DNA of 44,122 nt, from the NCBI GenBank assembly GCA_021733945.1, contig JAIPJX010000021.1, positions 1 through 44,122 on the forward strand, in the 5' to 3' direction. Made by a program: the position numbers and the translations under genes. Shown here piece by piece: positions 24,496 to 33,997 of the stretch. The notes beneath the pieces were generated by a model, which made no database searches, was not told where the DNA came from, and saw only the letters and a list, made by a program, of their open reading frames with translations. Source of the DNA: Verrucomicrobiota bacterium (GTDB taxonomy: Bacteria > Verrucomicrobiota > Verrucomicrobiia > Limisphaerales > SIBE01). Position 1 is the first letter of the stretch. Each line of letters begins with the position of its first letter.

Positions 24496-26886
24496 TTACT
24501 GTTCCTGAAACCGCGGATAACCCATCAGCATGGCGACGACCCCGCGCACCCTGACACCGTAGGACACGGACGCCACGGAGAACTTGTCCAGCGGACTCAT
24601 TGCGCCATTCTCGTCGGTATTCAGAAATTGAATGGCCGCCTGGCGATCCAGATCCAGATTGGCCGCCCCCTCTCCCGGGAACAACAGGTCACAGAAAAAC
24701 CCGGCGACGGCCCCGGCATCGGACCATTGATCCGCCGGAAGATGCGCTTGCACAAGGTCCACCGGATTCGACCAGCCCTTGCCGGCAGTCAACACCCGCT
24801 GAGAAAAACGCATTCTTTCGACCAGTGCCGAGGTGTTGATCCAGTCGCCGCCAAACTCCGACCACCCGTCGGGTTCCTCACGGCGGTACAATTCAAAACC
24901 CATCCGGCTCATCGCATCCAGCAGATCCTTGGCCGGCACGTCGCTCGATGCGCTTCGGCCGGCAACGCCCGTACGGATGGCCCTCGCCACGCTCACCGTG
25001 TATTCAAAGGGGGTCTTGATCTTTTGCCTCGAAGCGGCGTGGTCGCGAAACAGAGCGGAGCCAAGGATCGTTCGAACAACGTTCCTGAGATTTCCCCTGC
25101 GACCGTCGGCCGCCGGCTTCTCCCAGACCGCCATACAATCCCGGATCAACGCCGCCTCCGGGCTGATCTCCTGGGCGGTGTAATCATAGACACCGTGTCG
25201 GAAACTCTCATTCACGAGGAGCCGGCAGAGTTTAACGCTGATGAATTCCTGCGTGTAGGGAAGATCCGCCAGATGGGCGATGACATCGTATCCATCCAGA
25301 AGCCCGCTGCTCGGACCACGGGCCGGAATCCGCAGTTCATACGATTCTCCAGCGCGGGGTGGACCAAAACGCGGGTCGATTGTTTTACCCGCGAACAAAA
25401 CCTTCGCCTCGATATCGTGCACGGTGCGATCGTACTGGAGGCTCCAGACACCCGGATCGTTGTCCCGGTCGTTCACCCGCGCCGCATACGGATCGTTCTC
25501 TTTTCCAACGGGCAGTTTCTCCACACGCCAGCCTGTCCAGGCGCGACTCAACTCCTCGATGTCCCGCTGATCGTAACCGTTGTCGACCCCCATCGTGAAC
25601 AATTCCATCAGCTCACGCGCGAAATTCTCATTGGGTGCCTTGCGCGTGTTGGTCACGGTATCCAGATAAATGATCATCGCCGGACTTTCCGTGCTGATCT
25701 TCAGCAGATCGTAAAAGGTCCCGTTGGGATTCATCAGGACCTCCCGCCATTTCCGAAGCTCCTGAAACTCCAGAGAAGTCGCCGCCTGCCCTTCGGTCCG
25801 CTCCTTCAACTTCCCGTTCAGATAATCCCGGCTCTTGTCGTAGTACGTCGTAAAATGATTGTCCACAAACTGCGTGAGCACTTCGAGCAACTGCCGCCTG
25901 GATTGCACCGCGTGATCAACGGTCCATTCCTGCAGATCCCTGATCCCCGCCACTCCGTTCATCAACCGGGTCATCGGGGTCAATGGCGTCGTCGCTGCTT
26001 CAATACCCCGACCGGACAAACGCACGGTCAGTTCGCTCAGGTTCGCCGGATCGGGAAGATACCAAAAACTCAGTGTGTAAGTCCGTGAAACCGACAAACC
26101 AGGCAGGAGCACCTGCCAGATCGAGGAGCCTTGGGTCGTGCCGCCGCTCGACGCCTGCAGACGCAGTGACGAATTTCCCGAATGGCTGACCTCATCGGTG
26201 ACCTCAGACAGCTCATGGTTTTCGGATACCGTCCATGTCTCGAGATCCAGCGACCCTTCAAATCCACCGTCCCGAATCAGGTTCACCCCGACTTCCGGCA
26301 CCGAGCCCGCCACCAGAGTCAGATCGTCCAACCACCCCCGCCCCGGCGACCTCAGATACACGTAAAGCGTCGAGCTCGATCCGGTGCCCGTCGCTGTCAC
26401 ATACTGCCAGCCTTCCGGCGTGGCAACGACGTCGATCTCCAACTCCTCGGGAATCGATTCCGGTGCCAGCTGCTCTTCGATATAAGCATCGGGCCCCATG
26501 CCCCGCACCCGGGCGCTCTCGTCCGGCGTGGGCCCGAACGCAATCCGATTCAACACCGTCGAAACCACCAGCTCCGCAGGATCAACCGGCGTGGCGCGCA
26601 CCCTGAAGAAACTGGTTCCAGCCTCCGCCTGCACCGGTTCCAGCCATTCGAACCCGGACAAAACACCCGTGGATGCCTCGACGTAAGGTCCCAGGAGATT
26701 TGGCGCACGGACCACACTGTATTTTTCCACCGCCGGAAGCGGGCTGAAGGACAGGCGCTTGGTTCCACCGGAGATTGAAAAATCAAGAACCCCCAGGTCC
26801 TCCCCCCGGATTGGCAAACACAACAGGATCGCGCACCCGATCAATCGGCACATCGCCCGGAATGTGCGCCGTTCTTTCCCATTCAT
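24496..26886 (-). CDS. DUF1800 family exported protein with inserted carbohydrate-binding-like domain
   Basis: The 796-residue product starts with a signal peptide (MNGKERRTFRAMCRLIGCAI..., cleavage near IRGED). A beta-sandwich repeat of the Verrucomicrobial kind follows (YSVVRAPNLLGPYVEA...FFRVRATP, about 20-95). DUF1800 starts at about 100 (VLNRIAFGPTPDE) but is interrupted near 140-255. The interruption is a beta-rich segment (NLIRDGGFEGSLDLETWTVS, LRLQASSGG, YTLSFWYLPDP) resembling CBM4/9-like domains. DUF1800 resumes with LEVLTQFVDNHFTTYYDKSR, NENFARELMELFTMG and RAWTGWR, then the C-terminal part to residue 796. The start at 26886 was chosen for the signal peptide; an ATG at 26982 is also in frame. 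No enzymatic role is established for DUF1800. Confidence 0.9.
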   Translation of the reverse strand: MNGKERRTFRAMCRLIGCAILLCLPIRGEDLGVLDFSISGGTKRLSFSPLPAVEKYSVVRAPNLLGPYVEASTGVLSGFEWLEPVQAEAGTSFFRVRATPVDPAELVVSTVLNRIAFGPTPDESARVRGMGPDAYIEEQLAPESIPEELEIDVVATPEGWQYVTATGTGSSSTLYVYLRSPGRGWLDDLTLVAGSVPEVGVNLIRDGGFEGSLDLETWTVSENHELSEVTDEVSHSGNSSLRLQASSGGTTQGSSIWQVLLPGLSVSRTYTLSFWYLPDPANLSELTVRLSGRGIEAATTPLTPMTRLMNGVAGIRDLQEWTVDHAVQSRRQLLEVLTQFVDNHFTTYYDKSRDYLNGKLKERTEGQAATSLEFQELRKWREVLMNPNGTFYDLLKISTESPAMIIYLDTVTNTRKAPNENFARELMELFTMGVDNGYDQRDIEELSRAWTGWRVEKLPVGKENDPYAARVNDRDNDPGVWSLQYDRTVHDIEAKVLFAGKTIDPRFGPPRAGESYELRIPARGPSSGLLDGYDVIAHLADLPYTQEFISVKLCRLLVNESFRHGVYDYTAQEISPEAALIRDCMAVWEKPAADGRRGNLRNVVRTILGSALFRDHAASRQKIKTPFEYTVSVARAIRTGVAGRSASSDVPAKDLLDAMSRMGFELYRREEPDGWSEFGGDWINTSALVERMRFSQRVLTAGKGWSNPVDLVQAHLPADQWSDAGAVAGFFCDLLFPGEGAANLDLDRQAAIQFLNTDENGAMSPLDKFSVASVSYGVRVRGVVAMLMGYPRFQEQ

Positions 26887-26978
26887 CTCTCTTGAAGGTT
26901 GAGTCACAGCTAAAAATAAAGCACTTCTCATGCCGTTCGCGCATCCACCCACGAAAAGAAGGACCAAGTCCGGGCATC

Positions 26979-27527
26979 TCAAAAATCAAAAACCGAGAAC
27001 GCAGAATCAAACCAAAGCCCGTTGAAATCAAACTGCATGCCAGGCGGTTCAAACTCTCCCTGCACCCAGAACACATCGTTGCGCGCAGCCACCGTGCCAC
27101 ACACCTCATCGAACATCTCGGAATCCAGAGCAACCAGCCGGTAACGGTCCTTGCGGAGTTCCGCTTTCCGCATGGCTTTCATCAGATGCTGAACCTCCTC
27201 TTCGGAGCGTTTGACAACCCAGATTTCCGCCTCCGGAACCTTCACCGCCAATCGGTTCAGTTTGGTCACACTGCAATCGCCGCATTCCACCCAAAGTTTC
27301 GGCCGCATTTGGTAATCCAGCTGCACGATGTCGGGAACGAACGGAATCGTGTCCATGTGCAGATTCTGCTCGATCTGGATGCGCTCGCGGTGGAACAGGA
27401 TAAATGCAAACATCTTGAGCAGCACATGCGCCACCGTCTCGGTGTCCTGCTGCCCGATCACGACCTTTTCAGGAAGATTGCGGGCGGGATCCTGGCTCTT
27501 GAGCCGAAAACTGTACTTGTTGGACAT
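26979..27527 (-). CDS. YaeQ-like protein (restriction-endonuclease-like fold)
   Basis: The 182-residue protein resembles the YaeQ superfamily. The run QDTETVAHVLLKMFAFILFH, then RERIQIE, at about 27-53 matches the YaeQ helix region. PKLWVECGDCSVTKLNRLAV (about 76-95), followed by EIWVVKRS, matches the WIE-x-G core strand and following helix. YaeQ has a PD-(D/E)XK-like fold but lacks a proven nuclease activity; the role is unclear. No signal peptide is present, so it is cytoplasmic, unlike its exported neighbours. It starts 24 bp downstream of the copper monooxygenase-like gene, so may share its transcript. Confidence 0.72.
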   Translation of the reverse strand: MSNKYSFRLKSQDPARNLPEKVVIGQQDTETVAHVLLKMFAFILFHRERIQIEQNLHMDTIPFVPDIVQLDYQMRPKLWVECGDCSVTKLNRLAVKVPEAEIWVVKRSEEEVQHLMKAMRKAELRKDRYRLVALDSEMFDEVCGTVAARNDVFWVQGEFEPPGMQFDFNGLWFDSAFSVFDF

Positions 27528-27550
27528 GACACGCGGACCCTGGGTGCCGG

Positions 27551-29494
27551 CTACGGATTCGCAGGGCTCCTGCCGGCCTCTCCGGCACCGGAGGTTCGAA
27601 AGGTATTGAGCCTGCCTTCGATTTGGGACGCGAGCTTAAAATCTCTTTTCTCCCTGGCGACCGCGATCGCGCGTTCGGAGTATTCGATGACACGGGCCCC
27701 CTGCCCCGCCGAGGCATAGGCCACCGCCACGGTTTCCAAAACCGCCGGGTCGCCGAACGACGTCAACTCCGCCGCCCGCAAAGCCAGCCGAACCGCCCGC
27801 TCCGGATCACGGGCAGACGGATCCGGATGCCTGGCCAGGAGCTGCGACAGGGATTGCAGAGCCTCCGGATCGTCCGGTGCCAACCGTTCGGCCGCTTCAA
27901 AATGCGCCAGAGCCTCAGTAAACCGGCCCGTTTCCGCCAACAGATCCGCCAACCGACTCTCCACTCCCGCGGAACCAGGTTCCAGCTCGAGCGCGCGCCG
28001 AAGGTGAATCTCCGCGCGCGCATGCTGCCGGAGCCTCAGCAACTGCAGCGCCGCCTGCACATGCAGACCGCTGTCCCCCGGCGAGAGCAGCAGCTTCTCC
28101 TCGATCCATGCAATCTGATCCAAAATGGCGCGTTGGGCGGCCGTGCTGCGCAGCGTCTGAAGATCCGCATCGGACCCGGGCAACACTTGAAGCAACAGCT
28201 CCGCCATTTCGTCGCTCGAGTTCTGACCGTAGACCACCCGCTGCGGAGGACTGTTTGGATTGCGCGGGTTGTCGGCCGAATTATCATACCAGTATCGCAT
28301 CGACACAACCGTCCCGGCCGGCAACCCCAACGGCCGCGCATACCGATATTCGTCCTGCCAGTTAAAATCCCAGTTCTCGATCCGGATCAGGTCCCGCCGT
28401 CCCCCATCCGGCAGCATCGCCCAGGCTTCCATCCGGTTGGCCAGATAGTGGGCATGGGGATAGACGCTCAACACCTGCACATCGACGGGCAATTGAAAGG
28501 AAGCATCGACGCGGTGCGCCGGCTCACCGGGAGCGATGTCAATCGATTTGGACCGGAGCACCAGCGCATACGGCCAGGCGGTCGGTGGTTGATCGGTATA
28601 ATAGAAACCCACACTCGCCTGCACGGCCTCCTCCCTGCCGCTTCGCCTCAGATGCAGCTGCAACACCACGTCGTCCCCACTCTCCAGGCGCCACGCCAGA
28701 TTCCGGGGAGCCGCATGCGGCCGTTTACCCGGCGTCCACCCCACAAAATGACCGTCCGGAAGTTGCGCCTGCCCCAGCGACATGATCCCGCCAAACCCGG
28801 GCTCGGCGTCACGCGCATCGAGACTCCGCGACGAACGGGTGCGATCAACCTGCAACACCGCATGATGGACCACCTTCGGATTCCCAGGGCGGATTTCGGC
28901 GGCCCAGACATACCGTGTGCCCGATTCGGAAGTCGGAATCACAAAACTCCGGTACACATCCTGCCCGTCCGCGCCCAGTTGATACGGATCGGACATCGTG
29001 TACACGGCGTCCGGCTCTCCAAGCGACCAACCATCCTTCCACACCGGCATCGGCGGCAGGTCCCGGGGATCGCCTTCCACCGCACCTTCCAGAACCCATT
29101 GTTCAATCAGGGCAATCTGCGCGGGACCAAGCCCTCGTGCGTCCTGAAACTCCCCCACTCCGTCGCCCGGCAACCAGGGTGGCATGAACCTGCTGCGCGT
29201 CACCTCCAGGATCTGGGTACGATGCCGTTTGACCTGCGCGTAGGTCAGCAGCTCGAAAGGGGCCGCCTGGCCCGCGCGATGGCATTCGCCACAATGCTCG
29301 AACAGGATGGGCGCAATCTCCCGGTTGAACGTCGGCGGCTTCGCGACATCACCGGTCTGCGACCCCGAATCCTCGGGCTCCCGGCTGCCAACGACAAAGT
29401 TTCGAACATCGCCCGACTCCCGGGCCATCCGCCAGGCGGCAAATCCCAGCAGAAGGAAGATCACTACCAATACGATCGATTTTGGAGTCTGCAT
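27551..29494 (-). CDS. Cytochrome c / Cu type II monooxygenase-like / TPR fusion, membrane-anchored
   Basis: The 647-residue protein has an N-terminal anchor (about 6-22) and a class I haem site C68-x-x-C71-H72 in HCGECHRAG. A two-domain region like the copper type II ascorbate-dependent monooxygenases (PHM/DBM fold) spans about 165-440. The expected copper ligands can all be proposed: His210-His211 (KVVHHAVL) and His281 (LQLHLR) for one site, and His347, His349 (YPHAHYL) and Met430 (SSDEM) for the other. TPR-like helices follow at about 470-640 (ALELEPGSAGVESRLADLLA). Such proteins recur in Planctomycetota and Verrucomicrobiota, often beside a redoxin; a deleted redoxin gene precedes it here by 56 bp. 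The substrate is unknown; it acts outside the cytoplasm. Confidence 0.88.
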   Translation of the reverse strand: MQTPKSIVLVVIFLLLGFAAWRMARESGDVRNFVVGSREPEDSGSQTGDVAKPPTFNREIAPILFEHCGECHRAGQAAPFELLTYAQVKRHRTQILEVTRSRFMPPWLPGDGVGEFQDARGLGPAQIALIEQWVLEGAVEGDPRDLPPMPVWKDGWSLGEPDAVYTMSDPYQLGADGQDVYRSFVIPTSESGTRYVWAAEIRPGNPKVVHHAVLQVDRTRSSRSLDARDAEPGFGGIMSLGQAQLPDGHFVGWTPGKRPHAAPRNLAWRLESGDDVVLQLHLRRSGREEAVQASVGFYYTDQPPTAWPYALVLRSKSIDIAPGEPAHRVDASFQLPVDVQVLSVYPHAHYLANRMEAWAMLPDGGRRDLIRIENWDFNWQDEYRYARPLGLPAGTVVSMRYWYDNSADNPRNPNSPPQRVVYGQNSSDEMAELLLQVLPGSDADLQTLRSTAAQRAILDQIAWIEEKLLLSPGDSGLHVQAALQLLRLRQHARAEIHLRRALELEPGSAGVESRLADLLAETGRFTEALAHFEAAERLAPDDPEALQSLSQLLARHPDPSARDPERAVRLALRAAELTSFGDPAVLETVAVAYASAGQGARVIEYSERAIAVAREKRDFKLASQIEGRLNTFRTSGAGEAGRSPANP

Positions 29495-29550
29495 TCAATA
29501 AGAGCCCGTCAGCCGCACCAACATCGCGTTCACGTCACGGCCATTCGTTT

Positions 29551-29934
29551 TCACGGTTCCGTGTTTCTTCGCAAATCAGCGATGGAACATCCCACTCCAG
29601 GCGCGGACGCGGTGACCACCGGTTCATCGGCCGCGACCGCTTCAAGGACTTCCTCCAGTTCATGCCGCGTGGCGGCCGGGCGCTCCGTTCCGAAGTCGAC
29701 AAATCGATCGTCGATCCGGCCATGGTAGAGCAGATATACATTCCCCGAGGCTTCCGAAGCGGCGAACGGATCAACCTCCTTTCCGTCCAGATCAGAAATC
29801 CCCTGTGTCCACACTTGGGTTCCGGCTCCCGGCTTCGCCGAACCCGAACGATCGCCCTCACAACCGATCCAGAGCGCAGGCAACCAGGCCAACCCCCAGG
29901 TCAGCAAAAAAATCTTCTTTCTCACAAAAACCAT
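29551..29934 (-). pseudogene. Internally deleted redoxin (thioredoxin-like) lipoprotein
   Basis: The frame encodes 127 residues. An N-terminal lipoprotein-like signal (FLLTWGLAWLPALWIGC) leads to the start of a redoxin domain, GISDLDGKEVDPFA. The next residues already belong to the end of such a domain: VYLLYHGRIDDRFVDFG, RPAATRHELEEVLEAV and VGCSI. In full-length relatives roughly 100 residues lie between, including the redox-active Cys of the TDCP-type motif and the central strands. None is present here, so a catalytic redoxin fold is not possible. The frame is intact across the junction, so a short lipoprotein may still be made. The position upstream of the copper monooxygenase gene is where the intact redoxin would be expected. 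Confidence 0.72.
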
Positions 29935-29964
29935 CCTACCGCGCGCCAGCCGGGTTGAAACCCG

Positions 29965-29999
29965 AAAAAAAACCCGCCAGGCAGGAACCCGGCGGGTTT
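29965..29999 (-). terminator. Rho-independent terminator after the prepilin-like gene
   Basis: On the minus strand AAACCCGCC is followed by a 12-base loop, then GGCGGGTTT running into a T-tract (complement of A at 29965-29972). It lies 27 bp after the prepilin-like stop and ends that transcript before the redoxin remnant. Confidence 0.88.
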
Positions 30000-30025
30000 G
30001 AGAATCGGCACCGTGCGTCCAGTCT

Positions 30026-30916
<891 letters not shown>

Positions 30917-31261
30917 AATATCAGATTCTTCTTTTTGGAACACGGGTTAGGATGCTTTCGGGGAGCCCGTCCAGGCCCGACCCGAGCTGACTTCTACGTT
31001 GCCGGCTCCGTTCTGGCAAGTGTGCTTTTGAAGGCACAGATCGGGCGGGCCAGGCTCCGATTGGGAGAGGATGAAACAGTTCCCCAAAAACGGTCACGCG
31101 CCGCCACAATCCAGGTTCAAACTCAACCACGGAGGATCAAAGTCCTCCCCGGCCTTTCCCCCGGAAGCACCCGAGGACTGGCGCGGTCCAGAACCTGTCG
31201 AAACAGATTCATTGGACCATTCCCGCTTGCGAGCCACCCGCTGGCAACTACAGTGTTGGCC
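30917..31261. other. 345 bp divergent intergenic region
   Basis: This stretch lies between the minus-strand prepilin-like gene and the plus-strand Cys-cluster gene and should hold both promoters. No RNA gene, convincing promoter pair or additional coding sequence was recognised. A plus-strand frame is open across it in register with the Cys-cluster gene, but its product upstream of 31262 has no conserved features. Confidence 0.5.
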
Positions 31262-31735
31262 GTGCCCGTATTTTACGAATGTCAGCGCTGCACGGCTTGT
31301 TGCCGATGGCCGGGGGTGGTCCGCTTGAGCGACCTGGAGATCACCCGCCTGGCCAGCTTCCATGAACTGACTGAGTTCGAGTTCATCCAGCAGTACACCC
31401 GTCTGGCGACGGACCGGCGCGGGCTCGTGCTCAACGACAACCAAAACGGGGAATGCATCTTTTTGAAGGGCGAAGATTGTTCGGTGCAACCGGTCAAACC
31501 ACAGCAGTGCCGTGATTTCCCGAACCTGTGGAATTTCCCGGGCTTTGAAAAAACCTGCCGGGCGATTCCGAAGATCCTCTCAGCGGAAGAGTATCAGAGT
31601 GCCCTGGATCGATCCCGCTCCGCCACGCCCCCAACGCCCCGGGAAGTTGCACCCTTGCCTCCAACCATGGGTCCGACTACCTTGGACACACCAGCATCAA
31701 CCGACACCACATTCAAACCGTTCGCCGCATCATGA
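31262..31735 (+). CDS. YkgJ-type cysteine-cluster (zinc/iron-chelating) protein, Pro/Thr-rich tail
   Basis: The 157-residue product matches the YkgJ/UPF0153 Cys-cluster family, thought to bind a metal; its role is unknown. The cluster is laid out as YECQRCTACCRWPG at the start, then GECIFLKGEDC and PQQCRDFPNLWNFPG. The start is set at GTG 31262 because the family begins a few residues before the first Cys; GTG 31253 and TTG 31256 are also in frame. After the conserved part the last 40 residues are rich in Pro, Thr and Ser and look disordered. The stop overlaps the next ATG as ATGA, tying it to a Gfo/Idh/MocA oxidoreductase. Confidence 0.85.
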   Translation: MPVFYECQRCTACCRWPGVVRLSDLEITRLASFHELTEFEFIQQYTRLATDRRGLVLNDNQNGECIFLKGEDCSVQPVKPQQCRDFPNLWNFPGFEKTCRAIPKILSAEEYQSALDRSRSATPPTPREVAPLPPTMGPTTLDTPASTDTTFKPFAAS

Positions 31736-33057
31736 AACCGCCAACCTTCACACGCCGCCAGTTCATCAAGTCCACCAGCACCGCCGCCGCCGTCCTCTCC
31801 TTTCCGTTTGTATCCTCCCGGCCGGTCCTGGGTGCCAACAGCAAACTGAACATCGCCGCAATCGGTGCCGGCGGAAAGGGGGCGGTCGATATCAACGGCG
31901 TTGGCCATGAGAACATCGTCGCGCTCTGTGACGTGGACCAGCAGAATGCCGCGGCAACCTTCGCAAAATTCCCACAGGCCCGACGTCACAAGGATTTCAG
32001 GAAAATGCTCGATCTGGAAGGCAACCGGATCGACGCCGTCACGGTTTCCATCCCCGACCACATGCACGCACCCGCCGCCATCCGGGCAATGAAACTCGGA
32101 AAACATGTCTACTGCCAGAAACCGCTCACGCATACGGTGTCCGAAGCACGGCAGATGACCGAAGTGGCCCGGGCGGCCGGAGTCGCCACACAAATGGGAA
32201 ATCAGGGGCATTCCAACCCGGACAGCCGCCGTCTCGTGGAACTCATCCAGGCCGGAATACTTGGCAGCGTGCGCGAAATCCACGTATGGACCGACCGCCC
32301 CGGATCAATCTGGCCCCAGGGAATCCAGCGTCCGACCGGCACGCCCCCGGTACCGGACACCCTTGACTGGGATCTCTGGCTGGGCGTGGCGCCGTGGCGC
32401 CCCTACCACCCGGATTACGTGCCGTTTAAATGGCGCGGCTTCTGGGATTTCGGCACAGGCGCACTCGGAGACATGGGCTGCCACAACATGGACCTGGCGT
32501 TTTTCTCGCTCAACCTCCGGGATCCTTCCAGCGTGTATGCCATGTCCTCGGAAGTCACCTCCGAATCAGCTCCCAAATGGTCGGTGGTCACCTATGAGTT
32601 CCCGGAACTCCACGGGCGGGCCCCCGTGAAGCTCACCTGGTACGATGGTGCCAAAAAACCATCACCGGAACTCGTCAAACAAACCGGACTCCCCGGCAAC
32701 GGAATGATCTTCATCGGCGACAAGGATACGCTCTATGTGCCGAGCTACTGGGGCACGGGCAGCTTTTTATCCGGCGCTGCGGTGGACGATTTTAAGAACA
32801 TCCCTCAATCACTTCCCCGTCTCCCGGATTTCGACAAGAACCACTATCAGGAATGGATCAACGCCTGCAAAGGCGGCCCCAGAGCCTTGTCAAACTTCGA
32901 CTATTCGGGACCGATGACCGAAGCCGTGTTGCTGGGGAATGTCGCCATCCGGGCGGGGCAACGCATCGAATGGAATGCCGAACAGCTCAAAGTGACCAAC
33001 CTCCCGGAAGCCAACCGCCTCATCCAGGCCGTGTACCGCGAGGGATGGAGTCTCTGA
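31732..33057 (+). CDS. Gfo/Idh/MocA family oxidoreductase, Tat-exported
   Basis: The family uses NAD(P) to oxidise or isomerise sugars and inositols. The 441-residue product has a Tat leader (FTRRQFIKSTSTAAAVLSFP) ending near VLGANS. The Rossmann motif AAIGAGGKGAVD (about 43-54) and the substrate-site EKP-like segment GKHVYCQKPLTHT (about 122-134) follow. The C-terminal half has the DLWLGVAPWRPYHP and WRGFWDFGTGALGDMGCHN stretches of the exported Verrucomicrobial/Planctomycete subfamily. The sugar is not known. The gene is coupled by ATGA overlap to the Cys-cluster gene. A paralogue lies at 33998. Confidence 0.93.
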   Translation: MKPPTFTRRQFIKSTSTAAAVLSFPFVSSRPVLGANSKLNIAAIGAGGKGAVDINGVGHENIVALCDVDQQNAAATFAKFPQARRHKDFRKMLDLEGNRIDAVTVSIPDHMHAPAAIRAMKLGKHVYCQKPLTHTVSEARQMTEVARAAGVATQMGNQGHSNPDSRRLVELIQAGILGSVREIHVWTDRPGSIWPQGIQRPTGTPPVPDTLDWDLWLGVAPWRPYHPDYVPFKWRGFWDFGTGALGDMGCHNMDLAFFSLNLRDPSSVYAMSSEVTSESAPKWSVVTYEFPELHGRAPVKLTWYDGAKKPSPELVKQTGLPGNGMIFIGDKDTLYVPSYWGTGSFLSGAAVDDFKNIPQSLPRLPDFDKNHYQEWINACKGGPRALSNFDYSGPMTEAVLLGNVAIRAGQRIEWNAEQLKVTNLPEANRLIQAVYREGWSL

Positions 33058-33229
33058 CCCGGGACCAGGAAAGCCTGCACCCGGATCTGGTTGAGCGTAT
33101 GGCCGATCGACGTTCAGGGCATTGCCCTGCAGCGCCAAGACCGGTGTCCGCTCCTCAGAACCGCGCCGTTGATCGCTGTTGTTGCTCCTCCGGCGGATGA
33201 AACCAACCCGTTCCGTGCGGATGTTTGGC

Positions 33230-33778
33230 TCAGAACTGCGGCAGACGCCGGAGGTGCCCTTGGTCCCCCACGCAACTCAACAGGCAGGCGACCGTTTTGG
33301 ACTGCCCGGGCAGGATCAGCTCGGGTAGGATCTCTGCGAGCGGCTCCAGAACGAACCGGCGCAGATGCGCCCGGGGATGGGGCAAACAAAGCTGTGGGGT
33401 ATCGCGGGTCTCACTCTTGAAGGTTAACAGGTCAAGGTCCAGCACCCGCGACTCGTTGTGCGTCGTCTTGGCAACCCGGCCAAACTCCCTCTCGAGTGCC
33501 TGCAGCCGCTTCAGCAGGGACTCCGGCGTCTCATCCGGCAACGGGGTGATCCCCGCGACTGCATTGACAAAACGCGGGGCGCCCGGTGGACAATCAATCG
33601 GATCGGTCTCCCAAACAGACGACAAGAGAACTGGCGTTGCGGAGAGCAGCTCCAGACGCGCCATGGCCGAAAGCAGGGAAGCTTTGGAATCGCCCAGGTT
33701 TGATCCCAGCGCGATCAAAGCGAGATGTTCGAAAGATTCCACTAGGTTGCAATTTGAATCCGGGTGCGACCCTCTCAT
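33230..33778 (-). CDS. folK: 2-amino-4-hydroxy-6-hydroxymethyldihydropteridine pyrophosphokinase
   Basis: FolK transfers pyrophosphate from ATP to hydroxymethyl-dihydropterin in folate synthesis. The 182-residue product has LIALGSNLGD, the VWETDPIDCPPGAPRFVNAV region, and the signature RVLDLDLL followed by LPHPRAHLRRFVLEPL. The ATG at 33778 adds about 18 residues before the conserved start; an in-frame GTG about 12 codons later may be the true start. It is a lone housekeeping gene inserted between two oxidoreductase genes that read the other way. Confidence 0.95.
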   Translation of the reverse strand: MRGSHPDSNCNLVESFEHLALIALGSNLGDSKASLLSAMARLELLSATPVLLSSVWETDPIDCPPGAPRFVNAVAGITPLPDETPESLLKRLQALEREFGRVAKTTHNESRVLDLDLLTFKSETRDTPQLCLPHPRAHLRRFVLEPLAEILPELILPGQSKTVACLLSCVGDQGHLRRLPQF

Positions 33779-33997
33779 GGTTGCCCCTGCAATCGGCGCG
33801 CGTCAACTCTGATCCCCTCATCACCTTCCTCCCGGCCCCCCCCGAAGCGAGTCCGGTTTGGGTGCCGTCAAACCACGGAACAACCTGTAGGGTCGGAGCA
33901 CCGCTTTTCTGAATCCGCAAGCTCGAACTTCCAAAAAGGCAAATTTCGACCAGCAAATAACCTTGTCTGAAAGACTCCCAGGATGTAGATAAATGAC

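Noticed and set aside
27623-29728. 701-codon plus-strand frame opposite the copper monooxygenase gene
   Set aside because: Antisense shadow; no signal, domain or motif.
33115-33129. Small perfect hairpin CAGGGC-ATT-GCCCTG after the first Gfo/Idh/MocA gene
   Set aside because: The stem is only 6 bp and there is no T-run; common by chance at this base composition.
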